Assembly (NCBI GenBank): GCA_020543525.1
Contig: JAHYIO010000004.1
Coordinates: forward strand, 558,001 to 622,000
Reading direction: 5' to 3'
DNA from: Coriolopsis trogii
Taxonomy: Eukaryota > Basidiomycota > Agaricomycetes > Polyporales > Polyporaceae
Length of the DNA stretch: 64,000 nucleotides
The position numbers were made by a program, and so were the translations under genes. The notes beneath the pieces are model-generated. The model was given only the letters and a program-made list of their open reading frames with translations, was not told the DNA's origin and made no database searches. This document shows, piece by piece, positions 50,795 through 60,109 of the stretch (its first letter is position 1; each line of letters opens with the position of its first letter).

Positions 50795-52330
50795 CATCCA
50801 GAGTCTTTCTCACGGGTTCGGCATTCGCCGCCGTTGCACTGCCCTGGTGCATGCCGCCTGCATACTTACTACTTCAACTTCCTCATCATGGCCATTCGCT
50901 CTCATCGATCCACAATGCTGGGAGCGACGCCCATGCATTAGGGGTGGAACATACCAACCAGTGACACAAGGTAACAGTCCCGAACCTAGAGACATCAGCT
51001 CAAAAGATGCAGCCCCGGCCATCGACTACCGTTGAACATTGAACGATTCACGTTACGCTTCGTCCACGGTCATATGGGGTTAAATTCGAATGAGACAGGC
51101 CAGGAGCCAAGGTAGTAAAGGTGGTATACCGACGATATGACTGGCGGGCGCCCCTGCAGATGCGGCGGACCAGCTTTGAGTACTGAGTCGCCGACTGTCT
51201 GACCGCATACAGGCCACTATATACACTGTTCAGTGACTGGGTATGCTAAAAGATCACAGATCTGACGGAGCTGGGGGAGGGGAATACGACGGTAATAGGG
51301 TAGTGAGTAGGGAGTGAGACAGAAACGACAGACCGCACTCGCAACGGGAGGCACACGCCTGCGGTAGTAAGTCTTCATCACTGGCACAATAACATGCACG
51401 AGGCGGGGTAAGATACGAGAATCACCGTACCGCGTCCAGGCCTCTAATGGTACATATACATCTAACACCTCAACCTCAAGACCACACGGCGACCGAGGGA
51501 GAGAATGCAAGGCAAGGCAGTACCTTACACCCACGAGCCGTGGATGAGCGCATCCCACGACTTTGACTTGGACTGGAGCGCCTCGACAAAGTGCGCACGG
51601 CTGTTCGGCGTGCTGCTCCCCGACGTCGGCGCGGTAGGGACAGAAGCCGCGACGGCGTCAGGAATGTGGGGGTGCGACTCGGCCATCGCGTGCGCGTGCA
51701 CGTCTGCCGGCTGGTTGTGAGCCCGAACATGCGGGTGCGCGAGGTGCGAGTGGGCGGCGTGAGGCGCAGGGGACATCGGATGCGCATGCGCGGGGTGCGC
51801 GCCAGAGTTGGAGTGCGACGGGGAGAGGGGGATGGCCGAGTGTGGGCAGTGCATGGCGGGGCTGGCGGTGCCCGAGGTGGTGGAGGAGCGGGTGATCTGG
51901 GGACGTTTCTGCGTGCGAGGTCAAGGACGCTCTCCGGTGCGGTGACACGTTCGCGATGGGAGTGTGGAGGCATTGCGGTGGGAGTGCAGTGCCTTGTGAA
52001 GTGAAACAGAACCAAGACTTACTGGAGAAAGGATAGAGCCCAGGGCGAGGCGGAGACTCAGTACGTGGGCCTCGTCGTTGGCGCGGTGGTGATCGTCGTG
52101 CATCGGCTGGAGAGATCGGGTGAGCACAAACGACAGGACAACGCGGGAGCGCCGATGCGCACCATAATGGATATATGTCTTGTCTAGGTGGAATAGATAT
52201 ACAACGCTCTGCAGAGGACCGAGTCTAACGAATAGATAGAGGGTGTCGGAGTGTGCAGAGGGAGACGGAACGAATGCTGCAGCGTCGCGAGAGCGAGATG
52301 AGAGCTGAGAGGAGGTGGGGAGGGGAAGGA
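50795..52330. repeat. Duplicated segment, copy B
   Basis: Homologous to 46180-47034 and longer, since it contains unique sequence at about 50960-51500. Carries the intact small gene and its 5' flank. The two copies bracket HET-3. Confidence 0.65.
51525..52165 (-). CDS. Conserved small hypothetical protein, 152 residues
   Basis: Three exons: the ATG alone (52165-52163) followed directly by a GT donor; 52106-52023 (PMHDDHHRANDEAHVLSLRL and ALGSILSP); 51896-51525 (ITRSSTTSGTASPAMHCPHS, a His/Ala/Pro-rich centre, and the end SRAHFVEALQSKSKSWDALI with HGSWV-stop). Both junctions are phase 0. No signal peptide or known domain. The C-terminal ALIHGSW-like end resembles conserved basidiomycete proteins of unknown function, by memory only. 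The ATG-GT arrangement is preserved in the decayed copy at 46.4 kb, supporting the model. His-rich centre could bind metal, but that is speculation. Confidence 0.6.
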
Positions 52331-53219
52331 GGCGGGAGGCAGGCGTCGTTTATATCATCTGGCCCCACGGGAGTGGCCCCGTGCTGGCTGCGTTAGAGGG
52401 ATAGGAGAGAGCCGGGACAGGCCTCGTCTGCTGTTCACACCAGAGCCAGGTGCCGACCCCACACTCGCCCCGCCGGCTCATCCTCGGCAATCACCTCTCT
52501 GTGGGGAAACCCGGGGCGGCCAATCCCCTTCGTCCTCTTCCCAGATCGCCTCCGCCAATCATCTCTCTCGCCCAACTGGTCCTCCAAATACATTTCCTGG
52601 CAATACGTCGGCCACTAAACTGTCTCGGCCTCACTCCTGGAGAATGTCGAGCGAAGATCAGGTCTCTCGAATGCTGCGTGACCTGCTCCAGAGTGCATCT
52701 AGCTCGCTACAGCCCCGGCATAACGTACGCCTCTTTGAAGACGACCAACACGATGTCAGCGTACCTCACATGCGTATGGGATTGTTGAATCAAATCTCCC
52801 ACTGGTAGGTTCTCCAAATGGAACAACCTCCGCCGTATAAACCAAATCAACACCACGTACCTGTCGTAGAAGTAAACTCAACGAACGCGTGGGACCGGCA
52901 ATGACTCGGAACGACCGAGTCTCATGCATTGCATACCTGGTCTCGCAGAAAACAGCTATATCACCGCGATGTCGATGACCACTCACTGTATTGATGTGTA
53001 TGTCAAACAGAACGTTGTCGCTCGAATCGGGCAAGAGAACCCTCTCCGACAATGTCGAAAGATATACGATACCTGAAGCGCTCATAGCCTGAGGAGGCTC
53101 GTTCGTGCGCGTCGAGACTCGTTGTCGCACACCATCGTCGAAATATATCCCAAGGCAGGAGCCACTTGAGTAAAGACTGCACACTGACGTCTTCAGAGGA
53201 GGACAGTTACCGATCTGGG
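52331..53219. other. Intergenic region before the micro-exon locus
   Basis: About 0.9 kb; short ORFs on both strands without recognisable features. No repeat ends seen. Confidence 0.4.
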
Positions 53220-54027
53220 CCCAGTAAGACGACGAGCTCGCGACGTCACGGTCAGCCTCCGACTATGTCCTTTTCGAGGACGAGGCTGACATAGAGGCGG
53301 GGGCTCCGAGGAGGGCTGATAACCCAGTCGAGCGACGCCCACTGGGTCTCCCTCATCTTTTCCGCGTTCTACCCCCTTCTCCCGCATTCTCGTACGTGCT
53401 GAAACGGTGCGTGTTTCTCTGCGCGGGCCACGCGGCGCACGTTGGCTGACTCCTTGCGGATAGGCTGCAGGTCATCCGAGGTGTGTCGTCGCTTGTCTGT
53501 GCGCGCTGACGTTGTGGCAGGTCCACGGAGGGCGCTGGCGCTCGACGAGCAAGGTTCAGAGAGGTGCGTGGTTCGCTGCCGTGTCTGCTCGCTGACTGGG
53601 TTGCGGGTAGGTGTGGATTGGTGGAGAGGAAGGTGAGTGGTGTGTTTGAGCGGAAAGGTGAGTCGTTTGTTTTTCTGGAAGGTGAGTCGTTTGTTTTTCT
53701 GGAAGGTGAGTCGTTTCTTTTCGAGAGAAGGTGAGTCGTTCCGTTTTGTTTTCTGGGAAGGTGAGTCGTTTCGTTTTGTTTGTGGGAGGAAGGTGAGTCG
53801 TTTCTTTGTTTCGGCTGGAAGGTGAGTCGTTTATTTGTGGTTTGGTATGAGAAAGGTGAGTCGTTTCGTTTCGTTTTCTGGGAAGGTGAGTCGTTTCTTT
53901 GTGGTTTGATATGAGACAGGTGAGTCGTTTCTTTTTGTTTTCTGAGAAGGTGAGTCGTTTCTCTTTGTTTTCTGGGAAGGTGAGTCGTTTCGCTTCGTTT
54001 GTGGGAGGAAGGTGAGTCGAGGCAAAG
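53220..54027 (+). other. Unit 1: short exons and a tandem array of 5' splice sites
   Basis: The left part (53220-53630) has GGTCAGCCTCC, the complement of the GGAGGCTGACC promoter motif of units 2 and 3, then plausible small exons such as GTCATCCGAG bounded by AG and GTGTGT. From 53631 to 54036 the sequence GGTGAGT, mostly preceded by AA and followed by CGTT, occurs 15 times with 16-35 base spacing and T/G-rich spacers. No acceptor-like AG after a polypyrimidine tract separates most of them. The array runs into conserved element copy 1. Probably a degenerate or amplified relative of units 2 and 3. No coding frame on +. Confidence 0.5.
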
Positions 54028-54160
54028 GTGAGTGTTTCCTACCCTGAGGGAGGGACTCCGGTCCTGGCGCATACCTTTTCGTGGTCCTCGGGATAAGTAC
54101 CTGCCTGCGCACTGCTCGCAACCCATCAGGCGATGCGCAGACAGGGAAACCAAAATGCGT
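54028..54160 (+). ncRNA. Conserved 130-nt structured element, copy 1
   Basis: One of three copies (also 56383, 60110). It opens GGTGAGTGTTTCC. Possible pairs: outer stem GTTTCC with GGAAAC; CCTGAGGG with TCCTCGGG (two G-U pairs); hairpin GGAC-TCCG-GTCC; and CCTG-CTGCGCA with TGCGCAG-CAGG topped by TCGC/GCGA. Relative to the other copies it lacks one base in the first line and has TGA in the frame open elsewhere, which argues against coding here. Confidence 0.45.
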
Positions 54161-54297
54161 TATTGAGTTCTTCTCCTGTGCGTATGGGATTCAGCATGGT
54201 TCTCCGCAATTCCCGGTTGTAGCCTACTATCTATAAGTGAGCCAGTGATATCAAAGAGCATTTGAGTGAGCGAAACCGATCACCGTAGGCACCATAA
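54161..54297. other. Spacer between unit 1 and foldback element
   Basis: 137 bp, no feature besides the left TAA target-site copy at 54295-54297. Confidence 0.4.
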
Positions 54298-54733
54298 CAC
54301 GGCGGGCAAAACCCCCTGAAAAGCGCGTGGAAACAGCGCATGGAATTAGGTTGCAATCTAAACATTCCGGTAAAATCCACGCTTGTTTCCAGATCAGGAC
54401 AGGTCGCCTATCCCGCCAAATCCTCACGAAGTTCCTCGCCGGTGAAATGAGGGTAAGCTGTCAAACACAATGGAATATGAGAGAAAGAGCTATGAAAGTT
54501 CACAATTCCAAGAAAAACCTGAGTTTCATAGCTCTTTCTCTTCCATAACATCGTCATTGACACCTTATCTGCCTTTGTACCCACTTCACCGGCGAGGAAA
54601 TTCATGCGAATATGGTGGGACAGGCAACCTGTCCTGATCTGGAAACGAGTGTGGGTTTCGCCGGAATGTTTAGATTTCTACCTAATTCTATGCGCTGTTT
54701 CCGTGCACTTTTCAGGGAGCTTTGCCCGCCGTG
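54298..54733. mobile_element. Foldback MITE, 436 bp
   Basis: Nearly the whole element is a long imperfect inverted repeat: each arm is about 200 bp and begins CACGGCGGGCAAA, with GGAAACAGCGCAT, ATCTAAACATTCCGG, TTTCCAGATCAGGACAGG and CTCGCCGGTGAA in both arms. The arms meet in AGAGAAAGAGCTATGAAA and its complement. TAA flanks both ends (54295-54297, 54734-54736), a 3-bp duplication of the kind made by PIF/Harbinger elements. No ORF with transposase features. Confidence 0.8.
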
Positions 54734-54736
54734 TAA

Positions 54737-55459
54737 CAGTCAGCCTCACCGTCCGCATGCGTGTCGGCTTATCGCTCAATGTGCGCGGCTGGTAAACCGA
54801 CCGTCAAACACCGACCTTTTCCTCGTCGTACGAGACGACCCGAAGGACCGCACGCATACACGCCCAGCGTAGCCCGCAGGAACCTGTTCGGAAACCAGAG
54901 CTGGCCATGACGCTCGATACCGGCGTCCAGTTCTAGTCGGCCGACAGGACTCTCGGAACGTCCAGGACAGCGCACACTTCTCTGGTCGTCGTGGACCGCG
55001 AGTGCCCACGCGAGAAGAATCGACCGTCGGCCACCACGCTACACAGCCTCGCCGTCGCACGGTGCAGCTCTGTCGGCTCAAGTCGGGAGAAGCCCTGTCA
55101 GCCTCAGGCTTCGCAAACGTCACGGTCTGTGCGCGCCTCTCGCAGACTGAGACGTGCGTCCGCATGTTCATCGGCGCAAAAATGTGAACGTGTGCGCTCC
55201 GAGGCCAGCTTCGAATGCGTGAACCCGGGCGGTCAATCGGGGATCCTCACTTGGGAGATGACGTCGGTGGCCAGCCGCGACACACTGCCAGCCTGAGTGG
55301 GACGAGCGCACGGCGAGCGACAGGCTCTCTTCACCGTGAAAGGGCTCCCCAACCGGGCGAGTCCGAACGTCAGCCAACGAGCGTCATTCGGAGGCTGGTC
55401 GTCTCTGAGCTTGAGCGGTGGCGGGAGGCTGACCGCCGCAGTGCGAGTCTGGAGACGTG
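54737..55459. promoter_or_regulatory. Upstream region of unit 2
   Basis: 0.7 kb resembling the region before unit 3. Shared blocks include GACGTCGGTGGCCAGCCGC (unit 3 has GACGTCGATAGCCAGCCGC), ACGAGCGTCAT and GGGAGGCTGACCG. Homologous promoters for repeated transcription units are the simplest reading. Confidence 0.5.
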
Positions 55460-55467
55460 CATATAAG
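55460..55467 (+). promoter_or_regulatory. TATA box of unit 2
   Basis: CATATAAG, with a homologous TATA-like box in unit 3 at the same distance from GGAGGCTGACCG. Confidence 0.5.
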
Positions 55468-55489
55468 ACGCGAGGCGAGGGCCAGGACG

Positions 55490-56382
55490 CCCTCATCATC
55501 TTGTCGACTCACCACCGCAGTGTCTCGCCGGGCTGTGACTTGGGGCGTGCGCCAGTGCGTCGTTCCTCTCTCCGACGTGATGCTGACTTGGCCTTTCTAC
55601 TGCAGGGAGGCACGAAGGTGAGTCTCCTTGCGTACTGTGTTGAGCACTTGCTGACTGTTACGTTTGTGGTAGGGACCGGCCACTTGCAGGTATGTGTCTT
55701 CTATGACTCTGGCTATCCCGGACGCGCAGCTAACTCGTCTTGACTACAGGAAGACACCGAAGGTAAGTCGTTTCCTTACTAATGTGGAGGGTGGTCACTG
55801 ACATATGTGTATGCGTAGGGACGGGCTAGGTAAGTGTCTCTTTCTGTGCTTGGGTGTGCTTGACGTTCGACAGGTTATGGGCGGCGCCGAGTGGGGTCTT
55901 GGCAAGGTACGTGGTTGTTTGTTTTATGGGCCGTAGACTGAATTTTTCCACAGCAGCGACGCGGGCCTAAAAGGTGAGTATCTTCCATTCCGAGAGGATA
56001 TCCTCAATGCTAACTCGACTTGTACAGGACGGGAAGAAGGTAAGTCGTTTACTAGCTTGACGTGTTGGATAGGAACTGACATACTTTGACGCAGTAGGGA
56101 CTGGCTAGGTAAGTGTCTTGATATGTACGTGGGTATACTTGACGTTCGACAGGTACTGGCTGTGCTGTATGTTGTCTCGAGGTGCGTGGATTACTTCATA
56201 TTCTAGGGCGAGAGCTAACCTTGTCTTCAGACGCGGATTCGGTAGGCGAGTGTTCTGTTTCTGTTTTGGCACGGGTAAGTGGCTTCTGCTGTACAGGGAG
56301 GTAAGCCAACGGCAAGAGCAAGAGCAAGAGCGAGGCGAGGCAAGGCAAGGCAAGAACGATAGCAAGCCAAGTCGATGAACAG
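55490..56382 (+). ncRNA. Unit 2: tandem micro-exon transcript, probably non-coding
   Basis: Series of very short exons between consensus GT-AG introns of about 45-70 nt with CTGAC/CTAAC branch sites. Examples: GGAGGCACGAAG; GGACCGGCCACTTGCAG; GAAGACACCGAAG; the 11-nt GGACGGGCTAG (55819-55829); a 33-nt exon; GACGGGAAGAAG; and GGACTGGCTAG (56098-56108). Most introns after the AAG exons start GTAAGTCGTTT, those after the 11-nt exon start GTAAGTGTCTT. The array ends at conserved element copy 2. Exon 1 has no ATG before the first donor. One frame reads R-x-R-R-D-G/W-L-G per module, but it meets a stop in a later exon. Splicing is predicted, not shown. Confidence 0.5.
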
Positions 56383-56515
56383 GTAAGTAGTTTCCTACCC
56401 CGAGGAAGGGACTCCGGTCCTGGCGCATACCTCTTCGTGGTCCTCGGGACAAGTACCCGTCTGCGCGCCCCCTCGCATTAGGGACCGCGCGCCGGCGGGG
56501 AAACCAAAATGCGTT
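56383..56515 (+). ncRNA. Conserved 130-nt structured element, copy 2
   Basis: Opens GGTAAGTAGTTTCCTACC directly after ...GAACA. Pairing as in the other copies: CCCGAGGA with TCCTCGGG; GGAC-TCCG-GTCC; CCCG...GCGCGC with GCGCGC...CGGG. The CCCG/CGGG pair replaces CCTG/CAGG of copy 1, a compensatory change. Also open as a reading frame up to TAG at about 56478-56480. Confidence 0.45.
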
Positions 56516-56590
56516 TTCTTTTTCACAACATGTAGCTCGGGTCTTCTCATTCGTCGAGATTGTTTGTCAGCAGACACTGCGACCTGAGTC

Positions 56591-58196
56591 CCAGTGACAA
56601 TCGACAAAGTTTGTAGATGTTTCCAGCCGTTTGTAGCCGCGGTACGGCTGGGAAACGCTAGGAAACGAGGCAAAGCGCTGCGCACGTCTACAAACATGAG
56701 TTTGAACGTGCGTCTAAATTCCCCTCCCGTTTGTGTCCGTTCGTGGCCGTTTGTGTCGTTTCGGGTCGGTTTGTGTCGGTAGCTCCTGTCAAACACGTCA
56801 GAACACGTCACGCGCGGCTGCAAACCGATGGGAAACGCTCCAAAACGATGGAATAGGCTGGGAACCGCTACAAACAGCTACAGGACCGGGTATGCTAGTA
56901 CAGGCGCCCTCCCTCCCTCCCTCTCGCCCGCCTCGTCCCACCTGCACGCCCGGATCCCAGACTCAGCACGTGCACAAAGTGGGACCCGTGCTGGGGGCGC
57001 GACCCTGTAACATGACATACAAGCATATGCGTGAGCTTCATATGAGTAGTAAGTAGATCAATGACGTACTGCGGATTTCACTTCGCCCAGTCATCAGAAC
57101 ACCCCCCCCCCCTCAGCATTGCGATGTTTCTATATTCACGTTAGCACGAGATTGCTGCATAGAATATACAAAACTTATGCGGCGATCACGAGTGTTTCCC
57201 CCCGCAGTATACCATGCATCTAAATGCTGACTGCCGCCGGCGTGGAGAGAACAGCACAGGCAGGCGACCTGTACCTGTCGATAAGTGTGTCAATGAAGTA
57301 CAAGTAGTTCAAATATGGCGACCGCACCTTTTGGTAGCTCTGGCGATGTCGTTCAATGCCTGCCATCCAGACCAACCTCGGAGAACAATGTGGTCAGATC
57401 CTTCGGACCACCTGTGGATCTGTGAATCGGAGCCCAGGAAGGCCACTCGTAGAGGTCCTGCATACAAGACGATGAGAGGTGATGCGAGTAGGAGTACGTC
57501 TGAGAGCAGTAAGAAGCATGTTGTCGCAAATCTCCTTGCGGCGAGGGACATTCTCGAATACCTCGGATCTCGGAAAGGCGTACGCACGAAGAATGGAGCG
57601 CATATATGCGCTTCTTTGGCGTAGTACTCAGTTCTAGCAGCTAGCGGGAGGAGTGCACTTGTTAGCAAGCGTGAGGCAGATGAAAGCGAGAGGACGAGAG
57701 ACCAATAGAGCGAGAGAGTAGTCTAAGTGCGAGACTGCGAGAGACTGCGAGAGACTGCGAGAGACTGCGAGAGCAAGAGGGCCAGAAAGCAAGAGAGCAA
57801 GAGAGCAAGAGAGCAAGAGAGCAAAAAAAGCAAGAGAGGGGGAAAGAAGTCCCTGTCGCAGCCTCGCATGGGGTTGCGACGAGTCTGACGTCACGCGATG
57901 GTGCTACCACATGACTTGTGGACGATGCGAACGGGAGCACGGCGGCACAAGCGCCTGGACGAATGGGCAAGGGATGTACGGACAGACAGTGCGGCAAGGT
58001 GCAGGAACTGTACACTGTACAGTGTACAGCGTACAGATGCGGACGGTGTCAGTGTCGTCGACAGCACCTGTTCGCACCAGATTGACAGGGCCCGTTGTCG
58101 TGGCTATGCTTATCAAGCGCGCGTCGCCGCTGCAAAACGACCGTCTATGCTGCAAAACGCTACAAACGGCTGCAAACATTGTCGGTTTTCACTGGG
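56591..58196. mobile_element. Non-autonomous hAT element, about 1.6 kb
   Basis: 8-bp target-site duplication CCTGAGTC (56583-56590 and 58197-58204). Imperfect ends: left CCAGTGACAATCGACAAAG, right complement CCCAGTGAAAACCGACAATG, followed in both by TTTG...CAGCCGTTTGTAGC; CAGTG is a common hAT terminus. Subterminal regions repeat GTTTGTAGC, GTTTGTGTC and GGGAAACG. The interior has no transposase; the longest ORF (57214-57624) is unrecognised. It separates unit 2 from unit 3. Confidence 0.75.
57731..57840. repeat. Simple tandem repeats inside the hAT element
   Basis: Four perfect copies of the 10-mer GAGACTGCGA (57731-57770), then a GCAAGAGA octamer run to about 57838. Purine-rich on the + strand. 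Confidence 0.8.
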
Positions 58197-58204
58197 CCTG
58201 AGTC

Positions 58205-58597
58205 ACGGGTCAGTCGTGCCAGAGTGTCGGGGTACGATGTATTTACGCACATAGGAGATCGCATGCCACCATTGATTTTGGGAGACGGGAGAGCACTTGT
58301 TCGGCAACATGGACATCTCCGCAAGCGCTTGGATACGGAAAACAAACCGACGAACACGTGCGCTCCCAGCGTAGAAAGGCCTGAACGTTGAACAGCGATC
58401 CACCGGCACTCGCACTCGGAGGTGACGTCGATAGCCAGCCGCCGAATGGGCTAATTAGGTCCGTCCAAGACCTTCACAGGGCTGCCGTGTCGGTCCCGTC
58501 CGAACAAGGGCCCACGAGCGTCATAGGGAGGGAGACGAATTTGAGGCTGACCGTGGAGGGAGGCTGACCGGCACACTTCGAGCTTGGCTAGAATCTG
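58205..58597. promoter_or_regulatory. Upstream region of unit 3
   Basis: About 0.4 kb homologous to the unit 2 upstream region, with GGAGGCTGACCG-like motifs twice (near 58540 and 58558). No gene. Confidence 0.5.
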
Positions 58598-58605
58598 CAT
58601 AAAAG
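58598..58605 (+). promoter_or_regulatory. TATA-like box of unit 3
   Basis: CATAAAAG at the position homologous to the TATA box of unit 2. Confidence 0.45.
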
Positions 58606-58619
58606 GCTCGATACGAGAG

Positions 58620-60109
58620 CGGGGACTCCCTCGTCGCCTTCCCCGCCTACTACCGTCGCGACTCGACTGGCTTTGACTCGGGTTTGTGCTCGTACGTAGA
58701 GGTTCTTCGGGCTCCCACTGCCCAGCTGACTTGTCTCTGCTCTAGTGCGGGAAGAAAGTCGTCCGCTCGCGTACTGTATGGGATACTCACCGACTACGTG
58801 TATGTGATAGGGACAAGTACGTGTCTTCTTGACTGTCTCTGACGCGAGGCTGACCAGTCTCTTCCCTAGGAGGCAGAAGGTAAGTCGTCTCCTCGTATTG
58901 CATGTTGGATAGGAACTGACATACTGGTGCGGTAGGGACTGGTTAGGTATGTGTCTCTTTGTGTTCATGGGTATGCTTGACGTTGAACAGGTCCTGGCGA
59001 TCCTGAGCGCTGGTACGATGAGAACTGCAGAGAAGGTGAGTCGTTTCCTCGTACGGAGTGTGGGATGACTACTCACTGTCATGCACGCGATACGAACTAG
59101 CCGGTACGTATCTCCGACTCGCTCTCCTTCGGACGTGCAGCTAACTCGTGTTGTTCACAGGAAGGAAAGGAGGTAAGTCGTCTCTTTGCGTAACGTGGGT
59201 GATGAGAATACTGACATACGTGCATAGATTGGGACGGGCTAGGTAAGTGTCTCTTTACGTTCTTGGGTATCCTTGACGCCCAACAGGTACCGGCGACGCT
59301 GAGCATGTCCGCGAATGCAGGAAAGGTGAGTCGTGTCTTTTCTGACTCGCACGGTGTCGCGCGTGCGGCTTACTGCTGTCTACCACAGGAAGGCAAAGGT
59401 AAGTCATTTCCTCGCATCGCGTGTGGGGCACTTACTGACATACGTATTCACGGTAGGGACTGGCTAGGTATGTGTCTCTTCATGTCCGTGGGTATCATTG
59501 ATGTTCGCAGGCACTGTTAATGGGAAGACGATATGATACGGACGAGCGAGTGGGAGGTACGTGTCTTCATAACCGCGGCGTCCAGTGTCTCAGGGAGCTG
59601 ACTTGCCTCGAATACAGGTCTGCAAGAAGGTAAGTCGTTTCCTCGTATAGCGTGTGGGGTGTTTACTGACATAAGTGTGCGCGGTAGGGACTGGCTAGGT
59701 ACGTGTCTCTTTATATCTATAGGTATGCTTGACGTTCGCAGGTCCTACCGTTGGGAAGAGGATGTGGTACGAGGATGTGGTACGGACAAGCCAGTGGCAG
59801 GTATGTCTTCACGACCGCGGCTTCCAGTGTTCCAGACGTGATGCTGACTCGCATTGACTACAGAAACACGAAAGGTAAGTCGTTTCCTTGCATAGCGTGG
59901 TGGATAGGAACTGACATACATGGCGCGGTAGGGACTGGCTAGGTACGTGTTTCTCTCTGTCTGTGGAGTTGCTTGACGTTGGACAGGTCCGGTGAGTGCC
60001 GAGAGCCATCAAGGTGTGTGACCTCTTGCTTCCCAGATCGATAGCTGAGGGGAAACTCGTTTAAACAGCAATGAAGGTTGAGCGAGCAAGAAGGTCATTC
60101 GACGGCAAG
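58620..60109 (+). ncRNA. Unit 3: tandem micro-exon transcript, probably non-coding
   Basis: Five tandem modules spaced 225-296 bp. Each has a 10-13 nt exon ending AAG or GAG, an intron starting GTAAGTC with ACTGACATA near its 3' end, the 11-nt exon GGACTGG(C/T)TAG (58936, 59457, 59688, 59932; variant with a 4-nt extension at 59232), an intron starting GTAAGTG/GTATGTG/GTACGTG and ending CTTGACGTTC..CAG, then an exon of about 27-60 nt and a third intron. In one frame modules read RRDWLG then diverse residues; module 3 has TGA where module 4 has TGG, and the first exon has no ATG. The last exons keep this frame open into conserved element copy 3. I favour a non-coding or decayed micro-exon gene. 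Confidence 0.5.

Noticed and set aside
50382..50852. 156-codon minus-strand ORF
   Set aside because: Spans the end of a TIR element and unique flank with no motif or splice evidence.
53631..54036. CRISPR-like array
   Set aside because: Repeats are short, imperfect and unevenly spaced with low-complexity spacers, and the genome is eukaryotic.
53353..54153. 266-codon minus-strand ORF with SHKRSETTHL-type repeats
   Set aside because: It is the complement of the 5' splice-site array; its repetitive Ser/Thr/Lys composition comes from the minisatellite and no start context or splice structure on that strand supports it.
57214..57668. Overlapping ORFs of 136 and 119 codons inside the hAT element
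   Set aside because: No transposase or other motif, and both strands are open, as happens by chance in this composition.
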